From: Amycolatopsis suaedae | GTDB taxonomy: Bacteria; Actinomycetota; Actinomycetes; Mycobacteriales; Pseudonocardiaceae | Assembly: GCF_004214935.1 (NCBI RefSeq) | Contig: NZ_SFCC01000007.1 | Span: 340,814-404,813, forward strand | DNA length: 64,000 nucleotides | Direction: 5' to 3' | In this document: positions 1-7,617 of the stretch, piece after piece | Position numbering within the stretch: the stretch's first letter is position 1 | Layout: every line of letters starts with the position of its first letter | The notes under the pieces: generated by a model | Database searches by the model: none | What the model was told of the DNA's origin: nothing | Seen by the model: the letters and a program-made list of their open reading frames with translations, nothing else | Position numbers and translations under genes: made by a program

Positions 1-404
1 GTGGGCAGCAGGAACGCGGCCGCGACCTGCTCGGTGGTGAGCCCGCAGACCGACCGCAGGGTCAGCGCCACCTGATGCTCGACGGCCAGTACCGGGTGAC
101 AGCAGGCGAACACCAGCGCGAGCCGGTCGTCGGCGGGCCCGGGGCCGGCAGGGACCCGGGCCAGCAGGGCGAGCTTCTCGTCGCCGGTCCTCGCCCGGCG
201 CAGCCGGTCGACGGCCTTGCGCCACGCCGCCGTCGCCAGCCAGCCCGCCGGGTTCGGCGGCGGCCGGTCCGGCCAGTGCTCGATCGCCTCGACCAGGGCG
301 TCCTGCAGTGCGTCCTCGGCGAGTTCCAGGTCGCCGAGCCGGCGGGCCAGCGTCGCCAGGAGGCCGGAGCCGGCCTCCCGCCACACCCGCCCGACGTCGC
401 CCAC
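1..404 (-). CDS. ECF RNA polymerase sigma factor, DUF6596/ECF42-like (partial, C-terminus outside window)
   Basis: About 134 codons are present and the rest lies beyond position 1. The translation has sigma region 2 (residues about 10-65, with LAEDALQDALVEAIEHWP and GWLATAAWRKAVDRLRRAR). It then has the segment DDRLALVFACCHPVLAVEH, typical of large ECF sigma factors with a DUF6596/TPR tail, and the start of region 4 (ALTLRSVCGLTTEQVAAAFL). The GTG start at 404 overlaps the upstream stop (TAGTG), so it is translationally coupled to the YCII gene. In the ECF42 group, sigma factors are encoded beside DGPF/YCII proteins, and that pairing is what is seen. No anti-sigma factor is visible on this side. 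Target genes unknown. Confidence 0.88.
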   Translation of the reverse strand, partial: MGDVGRVWREAGSGLLATLARRLGDLELAEDALQDALVEAIEHWPDRPPPNPAGWLATAAWRKAVDRLRRARTGDEKLALLARVPAGPGPADDRLALVFACCHPVLAVEHQVALTLRSVCGLTTEQVAAAFLLP

Positions 405-763
405 TACTCGGCCCGCACGGGCCTGACCTCCACCGTCGCGATCCCGTTCACCACGCCCGGCCAGGTCGCGGCGATCGTGGTCGCCTCGTCGATGTCGGCC
501 GCCTCCAGCAGGATGACGCCACCGACGACCTCCTTCAGCTCCACGTACGGCCCGTCGGACACGGCGAGCCCGCCGTCGCCGCCGAGGCGGACGGTCTTCG
601 CGGTACGGGGATGTTCCAGTTCGGCACCGCCCTCGGCGAGCTTGCCGGCCGCACCCCACTTGGCGAACCAGGCACCGAGTTCCTCGCCGTCGCGGGGCCC
701 CACCTCGGCGACCCGCTTCTCCCAGGCGCTCATGTCACCGCACACCAACATCGCGTACCGCAT
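404..763 (-). CDS. YCII-related (DGPF-domain) protein, ECF42-associated
   Basis: A 119-residue single-domain protein beginning MRYAMLV and carrying the family motif as DGPYVE at residues 70-75. The ATG at 763 is chosen because AAGGAG lies 7 bases upstream; an in-frame ATG 21 bases further up lacks such a site. It sits 21 bp downstream of an SRPBCC gene and overlaps the ECF sigma start by one base, giving a three-gene operon. YCII-like folds are small dimeric ferredoxin-like proteins with a conserved His/Asp site. Proteins of this subgroup (PhnB/DGPF) are repeatedly linked to ECF42 sigma factors, but their biochemical function is not established. The role here is inferred only from context. 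Confidence 0.85.
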   Translation of the reverse strand: MRYAMLVCGDMSAWEKRVAEVGPRDGEELGAWFAKWGAAGKLAEGGAELEHPRTAKTVRLGGDGGLAVSDGPYVELKEVVGGVILLEAADIDEATTIAATWPGVVNGIATVEVRPVRAE

Positions 764-784
764 GTCCGGACTCCTTCCGTTCAC

Positions 785-1228
785 CTACTTCACGAACGGT
801 GGCGGCAGGTTTTCGACAACCGGGGCGACGCCGGGTGCGCGGCCGTCCTCGAGCTGGAGCTTCAGGCCCAGCGCGATGGCCTTGGCGGCCCGCGCCCTGC
901 GGTCGGCCTCGCGGCGCAGCTGGGCCGGCCGCAGCCGGAGCGGGTTGCCCAGCGGGTCCACCGGCGTCGCGCGCAGGAAGTAGTGCAGCAGCGTGCCGTC
1001 GAGTACCTCTTCCAGCCAGATCTCCATGGTGCCGGTCAGCGCGCCCCGCACGGTCCAGCGCAGCCCCCGGTCCCCGCGGTCGGTGTAGACCCGCAGCACG
1101 AGGTCGGGCCAGTAGTGTGTCCACGATCCGGGAGCGGCGAAGACGGCGGCCACCGTGCTCGGCGGAACCGCGAGGAACGTCTCGTCGACGATGTCGATCG
1201 CGGGCGGCACCTGGTTGGATTCGGACAC
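785..1228 (-). CDS. SRPBCC (START-like/polyketide cyclase) family protein
   Basis: About 147 residues with the SRPBCC pattern: an N-terminal strand (IDIVDETFLAVPPSTVAAVF), then WTHYWPDLVLRVYTDRG and a C-terminal amphipathic helix rich in Arg/Ala. Proteins of this fold bind hydrophobic ligands in a deep cavity. It resembles the small SRPBCC protein found next to fadD15 in Mycobacterium (Rv2185c/TB16.3 next to Rv2187), and fadD15 is divergent and adjacent here as well. The GTG at 1228 is preferred over a longer in-frame start at 1294 because the extra 22 residues are not family-like. No clear Shine-Dalgarno sequence is present at either. Ligand unknown; a lipid is a guess from the neighbour. 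Confidence 0.75.
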   Translation of the reverse strand: MSESNQVPPAIDIVDETFLAVPPSTVAAVFAAPGSWTHYWPDLVLRVYTDRGDRGLRWTVRGALTGTMEIWLEEVLDGTLLHYFLRATPVDPLGNPLRLRPAQLRREADRRARAAKAIALGLKLQLEDGRAPGVAPVVENLPPPFVK

Positions 1229-1313
1229 GGCATGCAGAATGTCATGACCTCGCCACCGGTCGGGCAACCACCATGGCCAAGGTGAGCCCAGCACGCTAAG
1301 TTAACCGGCGAGT

Positions 1314-1331
1314 AACACCAATGCCGGTGTT
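1314..1331. promoter_or_regulatory. Inverted repeat AACACC-N6-GGTGTT between SRPBCC gene and fadD15
   Basis: Perfect 6-bp arms with a 6-base spacer lie in the 123-bp divergent intergenic region, 10-20 bp upstream of the fadD15 GGAGG ribosome-binding site. The position fits an operator or a short leader hairpin. The regulator is not identifiable from the window. Confidence 0.35.
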
Positions 1332-1351
1332 GGACACGGAGGTTTGTTGCC

Positions 1352-3148
1352 GTGCGCGAATACAGCGCCCCCGCTGGCCCGAAGGTCGACCAGGACGAGA
1401 ACCTGGCCGATGTCGTCTGGGCGAACGCCGAGCGCTTCGGCGACGTGATCAGCTTCCGTCGGCAGGTCGACGGGTCGTGGCTGGACGTCACCGCACGGGA
1501 GTTCGCCGCCCAGGTGCTCGCCGTGGCGAAGGGCCTCGTTGCCGCGGGCATCGAGGCGGGCGACCGGGTCGGGCTGATGTCGAAGACCCGCTACGAGTGG
1601 ACGCTGTTCGACTTCGCCATCTGGGCAGCGGGCGGCGTCACCGTCCCGATCTATGAGACGTCGGCCGCCGAGCAGGTGCACTGGATCCTGTCCGACTCGT
1701 CCGCCAAGGCGGTCATCGTCGAGACCGCCGAGCACGCCGCCACGCTGGGCGGGGTCCGCGGGCGGCTGGGTGAGCTGGCTCACGCCTGGCAGATCGAGGG
1801 CGACTCCCCCGCGGTGGAGACGCTCACCGCGCTGGGCAAGGACCTGTCCGACGACGACCTGCACAACCGCCGCCGTTCGGTCCCGGCCGACGCGCTGGCG
1901 ACGATCGTGTACACCTCGGGCACCACCGGGCGTCCCAAGGGCGTCGAGCTGACCCACCGCAACCTGCTGGCCGAGATCCGGGCCGACATCGCCGCCTTCC
2001 CGCAGCTGATGGAACAGGGCAACTCGCTGCTGGTCTTCCTGCCGCTGGCGCACGTGCTGGCCAGGGCCATCGCGGTCACCGCGCTCAGCGCGCGGGTGAC
2101 GCTGGGGCACACGGCCGACGTCAAGAACCTGGTCGCCGACCTCGGCACGTTCCGGCCGACGTTCGTGGTCGCGGTGCCCAGGGTGTTCGAGAAGGTCTAC
2201 AACAGCGCGAAGCAGAAGGCCCACGGCGACGGCAAGGGCAAGATCTTCGACGCCGCCGAGGCGACCGCCGTCGCCTACAGCGAGGCCCGCGACGGCAGCG
2301 GGCCGGGGCTGGGGCTGAAGGTCAAGCACGCGGTGTTCGACAAGCTGGTGTACAGCAAGCTGCGGGCCGCGCTGGGCAGCCGGTGCGTGGCGGCGGTGTC
2401 CGGCGGCGCCCCGCTGGGTGCCCGGCTGGCGCACTTCTTCCGCGGCATCGGCGTGCCCGTGTTCGAGGGTTACGGGCTGACCGAGACCTCGGCCGCGGCC
2501 AACGTCAACACCCAGTCGGCGTTCAAGGTCGGCACGGTCGGGCGGCCGGTGGCCGGGACGTCGGTACGCATCGCCTCGGACGGTGAGGTGCTGGTGTCCG
2601 GCGACGTGGTGTTCCGCGGCTACTGGAACAACGCCGACGCCACCGCGGAGTCCCTGCGCGACGGCTGGTTCCACACCGGCGACCTCGGCGAGCTCGACGA
2701 CGAGGGCTTCCTGCGGATCACCGGCAGGAAGAAGGAGATCATCGTCACGGCGGGCGGCAAGAACGTCGCGCCCGCGGGCCTGGAGGACACGCTGCGGGCG
2801 AACCCGCTGATCAGCCAGGCGATGGTCGTCGGCGACCAGCGGCCGTTCATCAGCGCGCTGGTCACCATCGACGAGGAGTTCTTCCCGGCCTGGAAGTCGC
2901 AGAACGGCAAGCCGGAGGACGCGAGCGTCGCCGACCTCGCCGGCGACTCCGACCTGCGGGCGGCGATCCAGGCGGCGATCGACGAGGCGAACGGCATGGT
3001 GTCGCACGCCGAGCAGATCAAGAAGTTCACCATCCTGCCCAAGGACTTCACCGAGGCGGGCGGCGAGATCACGCCGAGTCTGAAGCTCAAGCGCAACGTG
3101 GTGACGAAGAACTACGCCACCGACATCGAGACGCTCTACACCGCCTGA
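1352..3148 (+). CDS. fadD15: Long-chain fatty-acid--CoA ligase (FadD15-type)
   Basis: 598-residue AMP-forming acyl-CoA synthetase that activates fatty acids with ATP and CoA through an acyl-adenylate. Visible landmarks are the P-loop-like YTSGTTGRPKGVELTHRN (from residue 187), the A5 motif EGYGLTETSA (about 371), the A7/A8 region GWFHTGDLGELDDEGFLRITGRK (from about 438) and the hinge GRKKEIIVTAGGKN (about 455). The catalytic lysine region lies near the C-terminus (TPSLKLKRNVV). The GTG start at 1352 is preceded by GGAGG 8 bases upstream. Length and order match FadD15/long-chain bubblegum-type ligases of actinobacteria. It stands alone, divergent from the SRPBCC gene and convergent with tetR. 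Exact substrate chain length cannot be read from the sequence. Confidence 0.93.
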   Translation: MREYSAPAGPKVDQDENLADVVWANAERFGDVISFRRQVDGSWLDVTAREFAAQVLAVAKGLVAAGIEAGDRVGLMSKTRYEWTLFDFAIWAAGGVTVPIYETSAAEQVHWILSDSSAKAVIVETAEHAATLGGVRGRLGELAHAWQIEGDSPAVETLTALGKDLSDDDLHNRRRSVPADALATIVYTSGTTGRPKGVELTHRNLLAEIRADIAAFPQLMEQGNSLLVFLPLAHVLARAIAVTALSARVTLGHTADVKNLVADLGTFRPTFVVAVPRVFEKVYNSAKQKAHGDGKGKIFDAAEATAVAYSEARDGSGPGLGLKVKHAVFDKLVYSKLRAALGSRCVAAVSGGAPLGARLAHFFRGIGVPVFEGYGLTETSAAANVNTQSAFKVGTVGRPVAGTSVRIASDGEVLVSGDVVFRGYWNNADATAESLRDGWFHTGDLGELDDEGFLRITGRKKEIIVTAGGKNVAPAGLEDTLRANPLISQAMVVGDQRPFISALVTIDEEFFPAWKSQNGKPEDASVADLAGDSDLRAAIQAAIDEANGMVSHAEQIKKFTILPKDFTEAGGEITPSLKLKRNVVTKNYATDIETLYTA

Positions 3149-3153
3149 CGCCG

Positions 3154-3882
3154 TCAGCCGGCGCGCGGCGGCAGGTTGGCCTCGATGCCGTCGAGGAGCA
3201 GCGTGATGCCGTGCTCGAACCGTTCGTCGGCGTCGCGGAAGCGGGCTTCGGACACGATGCGGGCGAACATCGGGTACTTGCCGGTGCCGAGCACGTGCTC
3301 GACGTAGGCACCCATCGCCGTCTGCAGTTCCTCGTGGGTCATGCCGCTCTGCTCCAGCATCTCGCGCTGGGCCAGCTCGGAGCGGACGAAGCCGTCCGCC
3401 CACGACATGACGATCCCGAACGTCTCCATCATCTCGTCGGTCGTCATGCCCAGACCGTCGACAATGGACATCGCGTACTCCATGCCGCGCAGGGTGTTCG
3501 GCCCGAGCGCCATGCCCTTCGCCATCAGCCGGGGTAGCCAGGTGTGCGTCAGCACCAGCGTCCGGTGGTCACGGATGCAGGCGGCGAGGTCGGTCCGCCA
3601 GTCGCCGGTCTTGTCCGGCAGGGCGTCCTCACCCATCACGTAGTCGATCATGAGCTCGTGCAGCTCGTCCTTGTTGTGGACGTACCGGTACAGGGTCATC
3701 GCGCCGGTGCCCAGCTCGGTGGCGACGCGGCGCATCGACACCGCCTCGATGCCCTCCTTGTCGGCGATGGCGACGGCAGCCGCGGCGATCCGTTCGCGGC
3801 TGTAGGTCGGCGCGGGCCCGCGCGCCGGGCGCTCCGGCCGCATCCAGATGTCCCACGGTCCGCCCGTGTTCTCGGCTGCCAA
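3154..3882 (-). CDS. TetR-family transcriptional repressor of the adjacent ABC exporter
   Basis: 242 residues: an N-terminal TetR helix-turn-helix (about residues 28-75, RERIAAAAVAIADKEG, VSMRRVATELGTGAMTLYRYV) followed by a helical C-terminal domain of the TetR_C type that commonly accompanies drug-efflux regulators. The start is TTG at 3882, supported by GGAGG 7 bases upstream. It is divergent from a DrrA/DrrB-type exporter with 107 bp between the genes. That gap carries two near-identical 17-bp copies of a palindromic word, a good candidate operator. By analogy with similar gene pairs it should repress the exporter and itself and be released by a transported compound. The ligand is unknown. 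Confidence 0.9.
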   Translation of the reverse strand: MAAENTGGPWDIWMRPERPARGPAPTYSRERIAAAAVAIADKEGIEAVSMRRVATELGTGAMTLYRYVHNKDELHELMIDYVMGEDALPDKTGDWRTDLAACIRDHRTLVLTHTWLPRLMAKGMALGPNTLRGMEYAMSIVDGLGMTTDEMMETFGIVMSWADGFVRSELAQREMLEQSGMTHEELQTAMGAYVEHVLGTGKYPMFARIVSEARFRDADERFEHGITLLLDGIEANLPPRAG

Positions 3883-3912
3883 GCCGTGTCCTCCATCACT
3901 CGTGAAACCCAG

Positions 3913-3963
3913 TTGCGTACGTCGTACTCGGTTGTTTAGTCTAGCATTGCGTACGACGTACTC
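3913..3963. promoter_or_regulatory. Tandem candidate TetR operators in the tetR/ABC intergenic region
   Basis: TTGCGTACGTCGTACTC at 3913-3929 and TTGCGTACGACGTACTC at 3947-3963 differ only at the central base and are spaced 34 bp centre to centre, about three helical turns. Each contains the imperfect palindrome GTAC-GTC/GAC-GTAC. The AT-rich stretch between them (3931-3946) could hold promoter elements for both directions. Assignment to the adjacent TetR protein is inference from position and symmetry. Confidence 0.7.
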
Positions 3964-3989
3964 AGTCTACGTTACGAAGGGAGGCGGAG

Positions 3990-4955
3990 ATGGGGACTCC
4001 ACAGACAGAACCAATCGTGACAGCGCGGGGGTTGCGCAAGCGGTTCGGCACCACCCAGGCCCTCGACGGCCTGGACCTGAGCATCCCGGCGGGCACCGTG
4101 TACGGCCTGCTCGGGCCGAACGGGGCGGGCAAGAGCACCGCGGTCCGGGTACTGGCGACGCTGACCCGGCCCGACGAGGGCTCGGCCGTGGTGGCCGGCC
4201 ACGACGTGGTCCGGCATGCCGACGAGGTGCGCAGGAAGATCGGCCTCGCGGGCCAGCACGCCGCGCTGGACCAGGAGCTGACCGGCAGGGAGAACCTGCG
4301 CATCTTCGGCAAGCTGTTCCACCTGAGCGGCAGGCAGGCCAGGGCGAGGGCGGACGAGCTGCTGGAGCGGTTCGACCTCGCCGACGCGGGCGACCGGCAG
4401 GTGAAGACCTACTCGGGCGGTATGCGCAGGCGGCTGGACCTGATCTCCAGCCTGATCATCTCGCCGACGGTGCTGTTCCTGGACGAGCCGACGACCGGCC
4501 TGGACCCGCGCAGCCGCACGGAGATCTGGGAAACCGTGCGCAGGCTGGTGGCCGACGGCACCACGGTGCTGCTCACGACGCAGTACCTGGACGAGGCCGA
4601 CCAGCTGGCGGACAACATCGCCGTGATCGACCACGGCAAGGTCATCGCCGAGGGCAGCCCGGCCGAGCTGAAGTCGCGTATCGGCGGCCGGATCGACGTG
4701 GTGGTCGGCCCGGAAACCGACCTGGGCAAGGCGGCCGTGGAACTGGCCGCCGTCACCGGGACGGAGCCGGACACCGATCCCGACGAGCGCAGGCTGTCGG
4801 CGCCGACCGGGGACGAGGCGGTCAGCCTCGCCGCCGTGCTGCGGCGGATGGACCAGGCGGGTGTCGATGTCGAGGACATCGGCAAACGGACGCCCACGCT
4901 CGACGAGGTCTTCCTCGAGCTGACCCGCAAGCCCGCGAAGGAGGTGCGCCGATGA
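3990..4955 (+). CDS. ABC exporter ATP-binding protein, DrrA family (daunorubicin-resistance type)
   Basis: 321 residues. Walker A is GPNGAGKST (42-50), the ABC signature YSGGMRRRLDL is near 140, Walker B LFLDEPTTGLDP near 160, and the switch histidine region follows. A C-terminal extension of about 90 residues (from about 225, IGGRIDVVVGPETDL to RKPAKEV) is typical of DrrA-type ATPases and contacts the permease. The ATG at 3990 follows GGGAGG. The stop overlaps the permease start (ATGA), so the two subunits are coupled. Family members export anthracyclines, polyketides and other amphipathic compounds. The actual substrate is not deducible, and no biosynthetic genes are next to it. Confidence 0.93.
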   Translation: MGTPQTEPIVTARGLRKRFGTTQALDGLDLSIPAGTVYGLLGPNGAGKSTAVRVLATLTRPDEGSAVVAGHDVVRHADEVRRKIGLAGQHAALDQELTGRENLRIFGKLFHLSGRQARARADELLERFDLADAGDRQVKTYSGGMRRRLDLISSLIISPTVLFLDEPTTGLDPRSRTEIWETVRRLVADGTTVLLTTQYLDEADQLADNIAVIDHGKVIAEGSPAELKSRIGGRIDVVVGPETDLGKAAVELAAVTGTEPDTDPDERRLSAPTGDEAVSLAAVLRRMDQAGVDVEDIGKRTPTLDEVFLELTRKPAKEVRR

Positions 4956-5779
4956 CCGCCCCGGTCGAGGTGAGGCAGCCGTCGAAGCTGCGTTACGTGC
5001 TCGGCGACGGCATGACCGTGCTGCAGCGCAACCTGCTCAAGCTCAAGCACAGCCCGGGGCAGATCGTGGCCTCGCTGGCGTTCCCGCTGATCTCGGTGGT
5101 GCTGTTCGGCTACGTGTTCGGCAGCGCCATCCCGATCGGGGACGGCGCGAACTACCGCGAGTACCTGATGCCGGGCCTGTTCGCCATGAGCGCGGTGTTC
5201 ACCCTGATGGGCTCGCTCACCGTGGTGGCGAAGGACAACGGGCTCGGCGTGATGGACCGGTTCCGGTCCATGCCGATGGCCCGCTCGGCCGTCCCGTTCG
5301 GACAGACGGCGGCCGACCTGCTGACCGGTATCGCGAACATCATCGTGATGGCGCTGGTCGGCCTGCTGTTCGGGTGGACCACCCACAACGGGATCGGCCA
5401 GACACTGGCCGGCTTCGGTGTGCTGCTGCTGTTCCAGTTCGCGGTGTCGTGGGCGGGCGTCTACCTCGGCGCGCTGTTCAAGAACGAGGAGACCGCGGCG
5501 CGGATCGGCCCGGTGCTGATGCCGGTCACGATGATCTCCAACGTGTTCGTGCCCACCACCGGCATGCCGGACTGGCTGGCCACGGTGGCCGACTGGAACC
5601 CGGTCAGTGCGGTGACCGCCGCACTGCGGGTGCTGTGGGGTAACCCGGGCGTGCCCACCGGCGCGGACGTCCCGTGGCCGCTGGCACACCCGGTCACCAC
5701 CACGGTGGGCTGGTCGATCCTGCTGCTGGTGATCTTCGTTCCGCTGGCGGTACGCAAGTTCCGCACCGCCGGCCTGTAG
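4952..5779 (+). CDS. ABC-2 type exporter permease, DrrB family
   Basis: 275-residue membrane protein of the ABC-2 transporter class with about six transmembrane helices: LASLAFPLISVVLFGYVFG near residues 35-55, LMPGLFAMSAVF near 70-90, then helices near 120-140, 148-170, 180-200 and at the C-terminus. The amphipathic segment DRFRSMPMARSAVPFGQ and the loop VPTTGMPDWLATVADWNPVS are characteristic of DrrB homologues. The ATG overlaps the ATPase stop by four bases. The two proteins should form a (DrrA)2(DrrB)2 efflux pump in the cytoplasmic membrane under the divergent TetR regulator. A strong hairpin follows 14 bp after the stop. Confidence 0.92.
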   Translation: MTAPVEVRQPSKLRYVLGDGMTVLQRNLLKLKHSPGQIVASLAFPLISVVLFGYVFGSAIPIGDGANYREYLMPGLFAMSAVFTLMGSLTVVAKDNGLGVMDRFRSMPMARSAVPFGQTAADLLTGIANIIVMALVGLLFGWTTHNGIGQTLAGFGVLLLFQFAVSWAGVYLGALFKNEETAARIGPVLMPVTMISNVFVPTTGMPDWLATVADWNPVSAVTAALRVLWGNPGVPTGADVPWPLAHPVTTTVGWSILLLVIFVPLAVRKFRTAGL

Positions 5780-5793
5780 ATCCCGGGGGACGC

Positions 5794-5830
5794 AGCCGGT
5801 GCCGGGGCCGTCGGGGGCCCGGCACCGGCT
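5794..5830. terminator. Bidirectional terminator hairpin between convergent genes
   Basis: A perfect 13-bp stem (AGCCGGTGCCGGG at 5794-5806 pairing with 5818-5830) and an 11-base loop lie between the exporter permease stop (5779) and the DUF885 stop (5835). There is no T-tract, as is usual for high-GC actinobacterial terminators. Confidence 0.8.
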
Positions 5831-5834
5831 GTCG

Positions 5835-7490
5835 CTATTTCGTCCCGGCCGCCCAGGCGGTGACCACGTCGTCCAGCACGGACAGCGGTAGCGCTCCGCT
5901 GCCGAGGACGAGGTCGTGGAACGCCTTGAGATCGAACCGGTCGCCCATCGCCCGCTCGGCCGCGGCGCGGACACGCTGGATCTCCAGCCTGCCGACCATG
6001 TAGGCCAGCGCCTGTCCCGGGTAGGCGATGTAGCGGTCGACCTCGTTGCGGATGTCCACTTCGGACATCGGGGTGTTCTCCATGAGGAAGTCCACCGCCT
6101 GCTGCCGGGTCCATCCCTTGGCGTGCAGGCCCGTGTCGACGACCAGCCTGCCTGCCCGCATCGAGTCCATCGACAGCATGCCCAGCAGCGCCACGTCGTC
6201 GGAGTACAGCCCCATCTCGTGTGCCAGCCGCTCGGAGTAGAGGCCCCAGCCCTCGATGTAGGCGTTGAAGTCGCCGATCTGCCGGAGCAGCGGCAGGTGG
6301 GTCAGCCCCTGCGCGATGCTGATCTGGAAGTGGTGGCCGGGAACGGCCTCGTGGAAGGCCGTCGCCTCGGCGGGGTGCCGCAACCGCTCGGTCGCACGGT
6401 AGGTGTTGGCGAAGTACGTCCCCGGCCTGCTGCCGTCGGCGGTCGGGCGGATGTAGTAGGCCAGCGGTGCCCCGGGCTCGTCGGCAGGCGGTACCGCCTC
6501 GACCACGCACGCCTGGGTGGGCACCCGGCCGAACCACCGTGGCGCGACCGCTTCCGCGCGCGCGACCGCCTTGCGGGCGCTGTCCAGCATCTCCTCCGGG
6601 CTCTCCCAGCGCAGGGCCGGGTCGTTGCGCAGCCGCTCGAAGATCTCGGCGAGGTCGGCCGTGCCGAACACCCGGGAGCCGATCTCGGCGTACTCCTCCC
6701 CCAGCTTCGCGATCAGGTCCAGCCCGGTCGCGTGCAGGTCGTCCGGCGTGCGGTCGGTGCTGGTGTGCTTGCGGGCCAGCAACGCGTAGATCCGCTCACC
6801 GCCGGGCAGCCAGCACACGCCGGGCTTCTCGGCGGGCCTGCCGTGCGGGGCGATCTCGGTGGCCAGCGCGTCCCGGTAGGCGGCGAATGCGGGCCGCACG
6901 ACGTCGGCCAGCAGCCGCTCCCGCTCGGCGGCGAACGCCTGGCTCGGCGCCGGCTGACGCAGCAGCGGATCCGTCTCGGGCGCGCCGAGGTAGCGGTCCA
7001 GGTGCGCGACCGCCGCGTCGACCAGCGGGCGCACCGGCGTGCGACCGCCGGCCACGCCCGCCCGGTGCCGGGCGAGTGCCTGCTCCAGGTACGCCGGAAT
7101 GGCGGCGAGCCGGTCCAGGTGCACCCGGCCCGCTGCCTCGTCGGGTACGGGAAGCATCGGCAGGGCCGTCAGCAGGCCGGCCGCGGGGCCGATGAACAGG
7201 TCGGTCACCGTGAACTCGGCCATCAGGCTGTCGATCTGGTCGGTACCCGCCTCGGCGAGGCTGAGCAGGACGGCGCGCGTGGTGCGGTCCTCGGCGTCCA
7301 GGCCTTCCGGGTCGATCGCCCTCGCCCGGGCGGCCAGCTCGGTCAGCCGCTCCCGGTGCCTGCGCTCGCCCTCGGCCGACACGTCGGCGAGCCCACCGCG
7401 GGTCAGGTCCAGCCCCAGCAGTGCCGGCAGGATCGGCTCGGCCTCGAACATCAGCTCGACGAACTCGTCGGCAAGAGCGGTGACGGTCAC
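5835..7490 (-). CDS. DUF885 family protein (putative zinc-dependent peptidase-like)
   Basis: 551 residues. The family hallmark HEAVPGHHFQIS lies near residue 380, and the segment around it (EGWGLYSERLAHEMG) is also conserved. The HExxxGH-type arrangement with a downstream Glu is compatible with a metalloprotease site, but few DUF885 proteins have been characterised. No signal peptide is visible (start MTVTALADEFVELMFE), so it is probably cytoplasmic. The GTG at 7490 is chosen because GGGAGG lies just upstream; a much longer open frame extends upstream but is Pro/Gly-rich antisense to the next gene and not family-like. It is transcribed alone and is divergent from the HTH protein. Confidence 0.85.
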   Translation of the reverse strand: MTVTALADEFVELMFEAEPILPALLGLDLTRGGLADVSAEGERRHRERLTELAARARAIDPEGLDAEDRTTRAVLLSLAEAGTDQIDSLMAEFTVTDLFIGPAAGLLTALPMLPVPDEAAGRVHLDRLAAIPAYLEQALARHRAGVAGGRTPVRPLVDAAVAHLDRYLGAPETDPLLRQPAPSQAFAAERERLLADVVRPAFAAYRDALATEIAPHGRPAEKPGVCWLPGGERIYALLARKHTSTDRTPDDLHATGLDLIAKLGEEYAEIGSRVFGTADLAEIFERLRNDPALRWESPEEMLDSARKAVARAEAVAPRWFGRVPTQACVVEAVPPADEPGAPLAYYIRPTADGSRPGTYFANTYRATERLRHPAEATAFHEAVPGHHFQISIAQGLTHLPLLRQIGDFNAYIEGWGLYSERLAHEMGLYSDDVALLGMLSMDSMRAGRLVVDTGLHAKGWTRQQAVDFLMENTPMSEVDIRNEVDRYIAYPGQALAYMVGRLEIQRVRAAAERAMGDRFDLKAFHDLVLGSGALPLSVLDDVVTAWAAGTK

Positions 7491-7617
7491 TCGGTCCTCC
7501 CCTTCGTTGGATGACCCCGCCGAGGATAGGACGTGACCGGCCGGTCTGTCCGCCGGAAAACGGCCGGACACGTGGTCCAGCGAGCCGTTCCCACGGCCGC
7601 GACGGCGAGGCGGTAGC

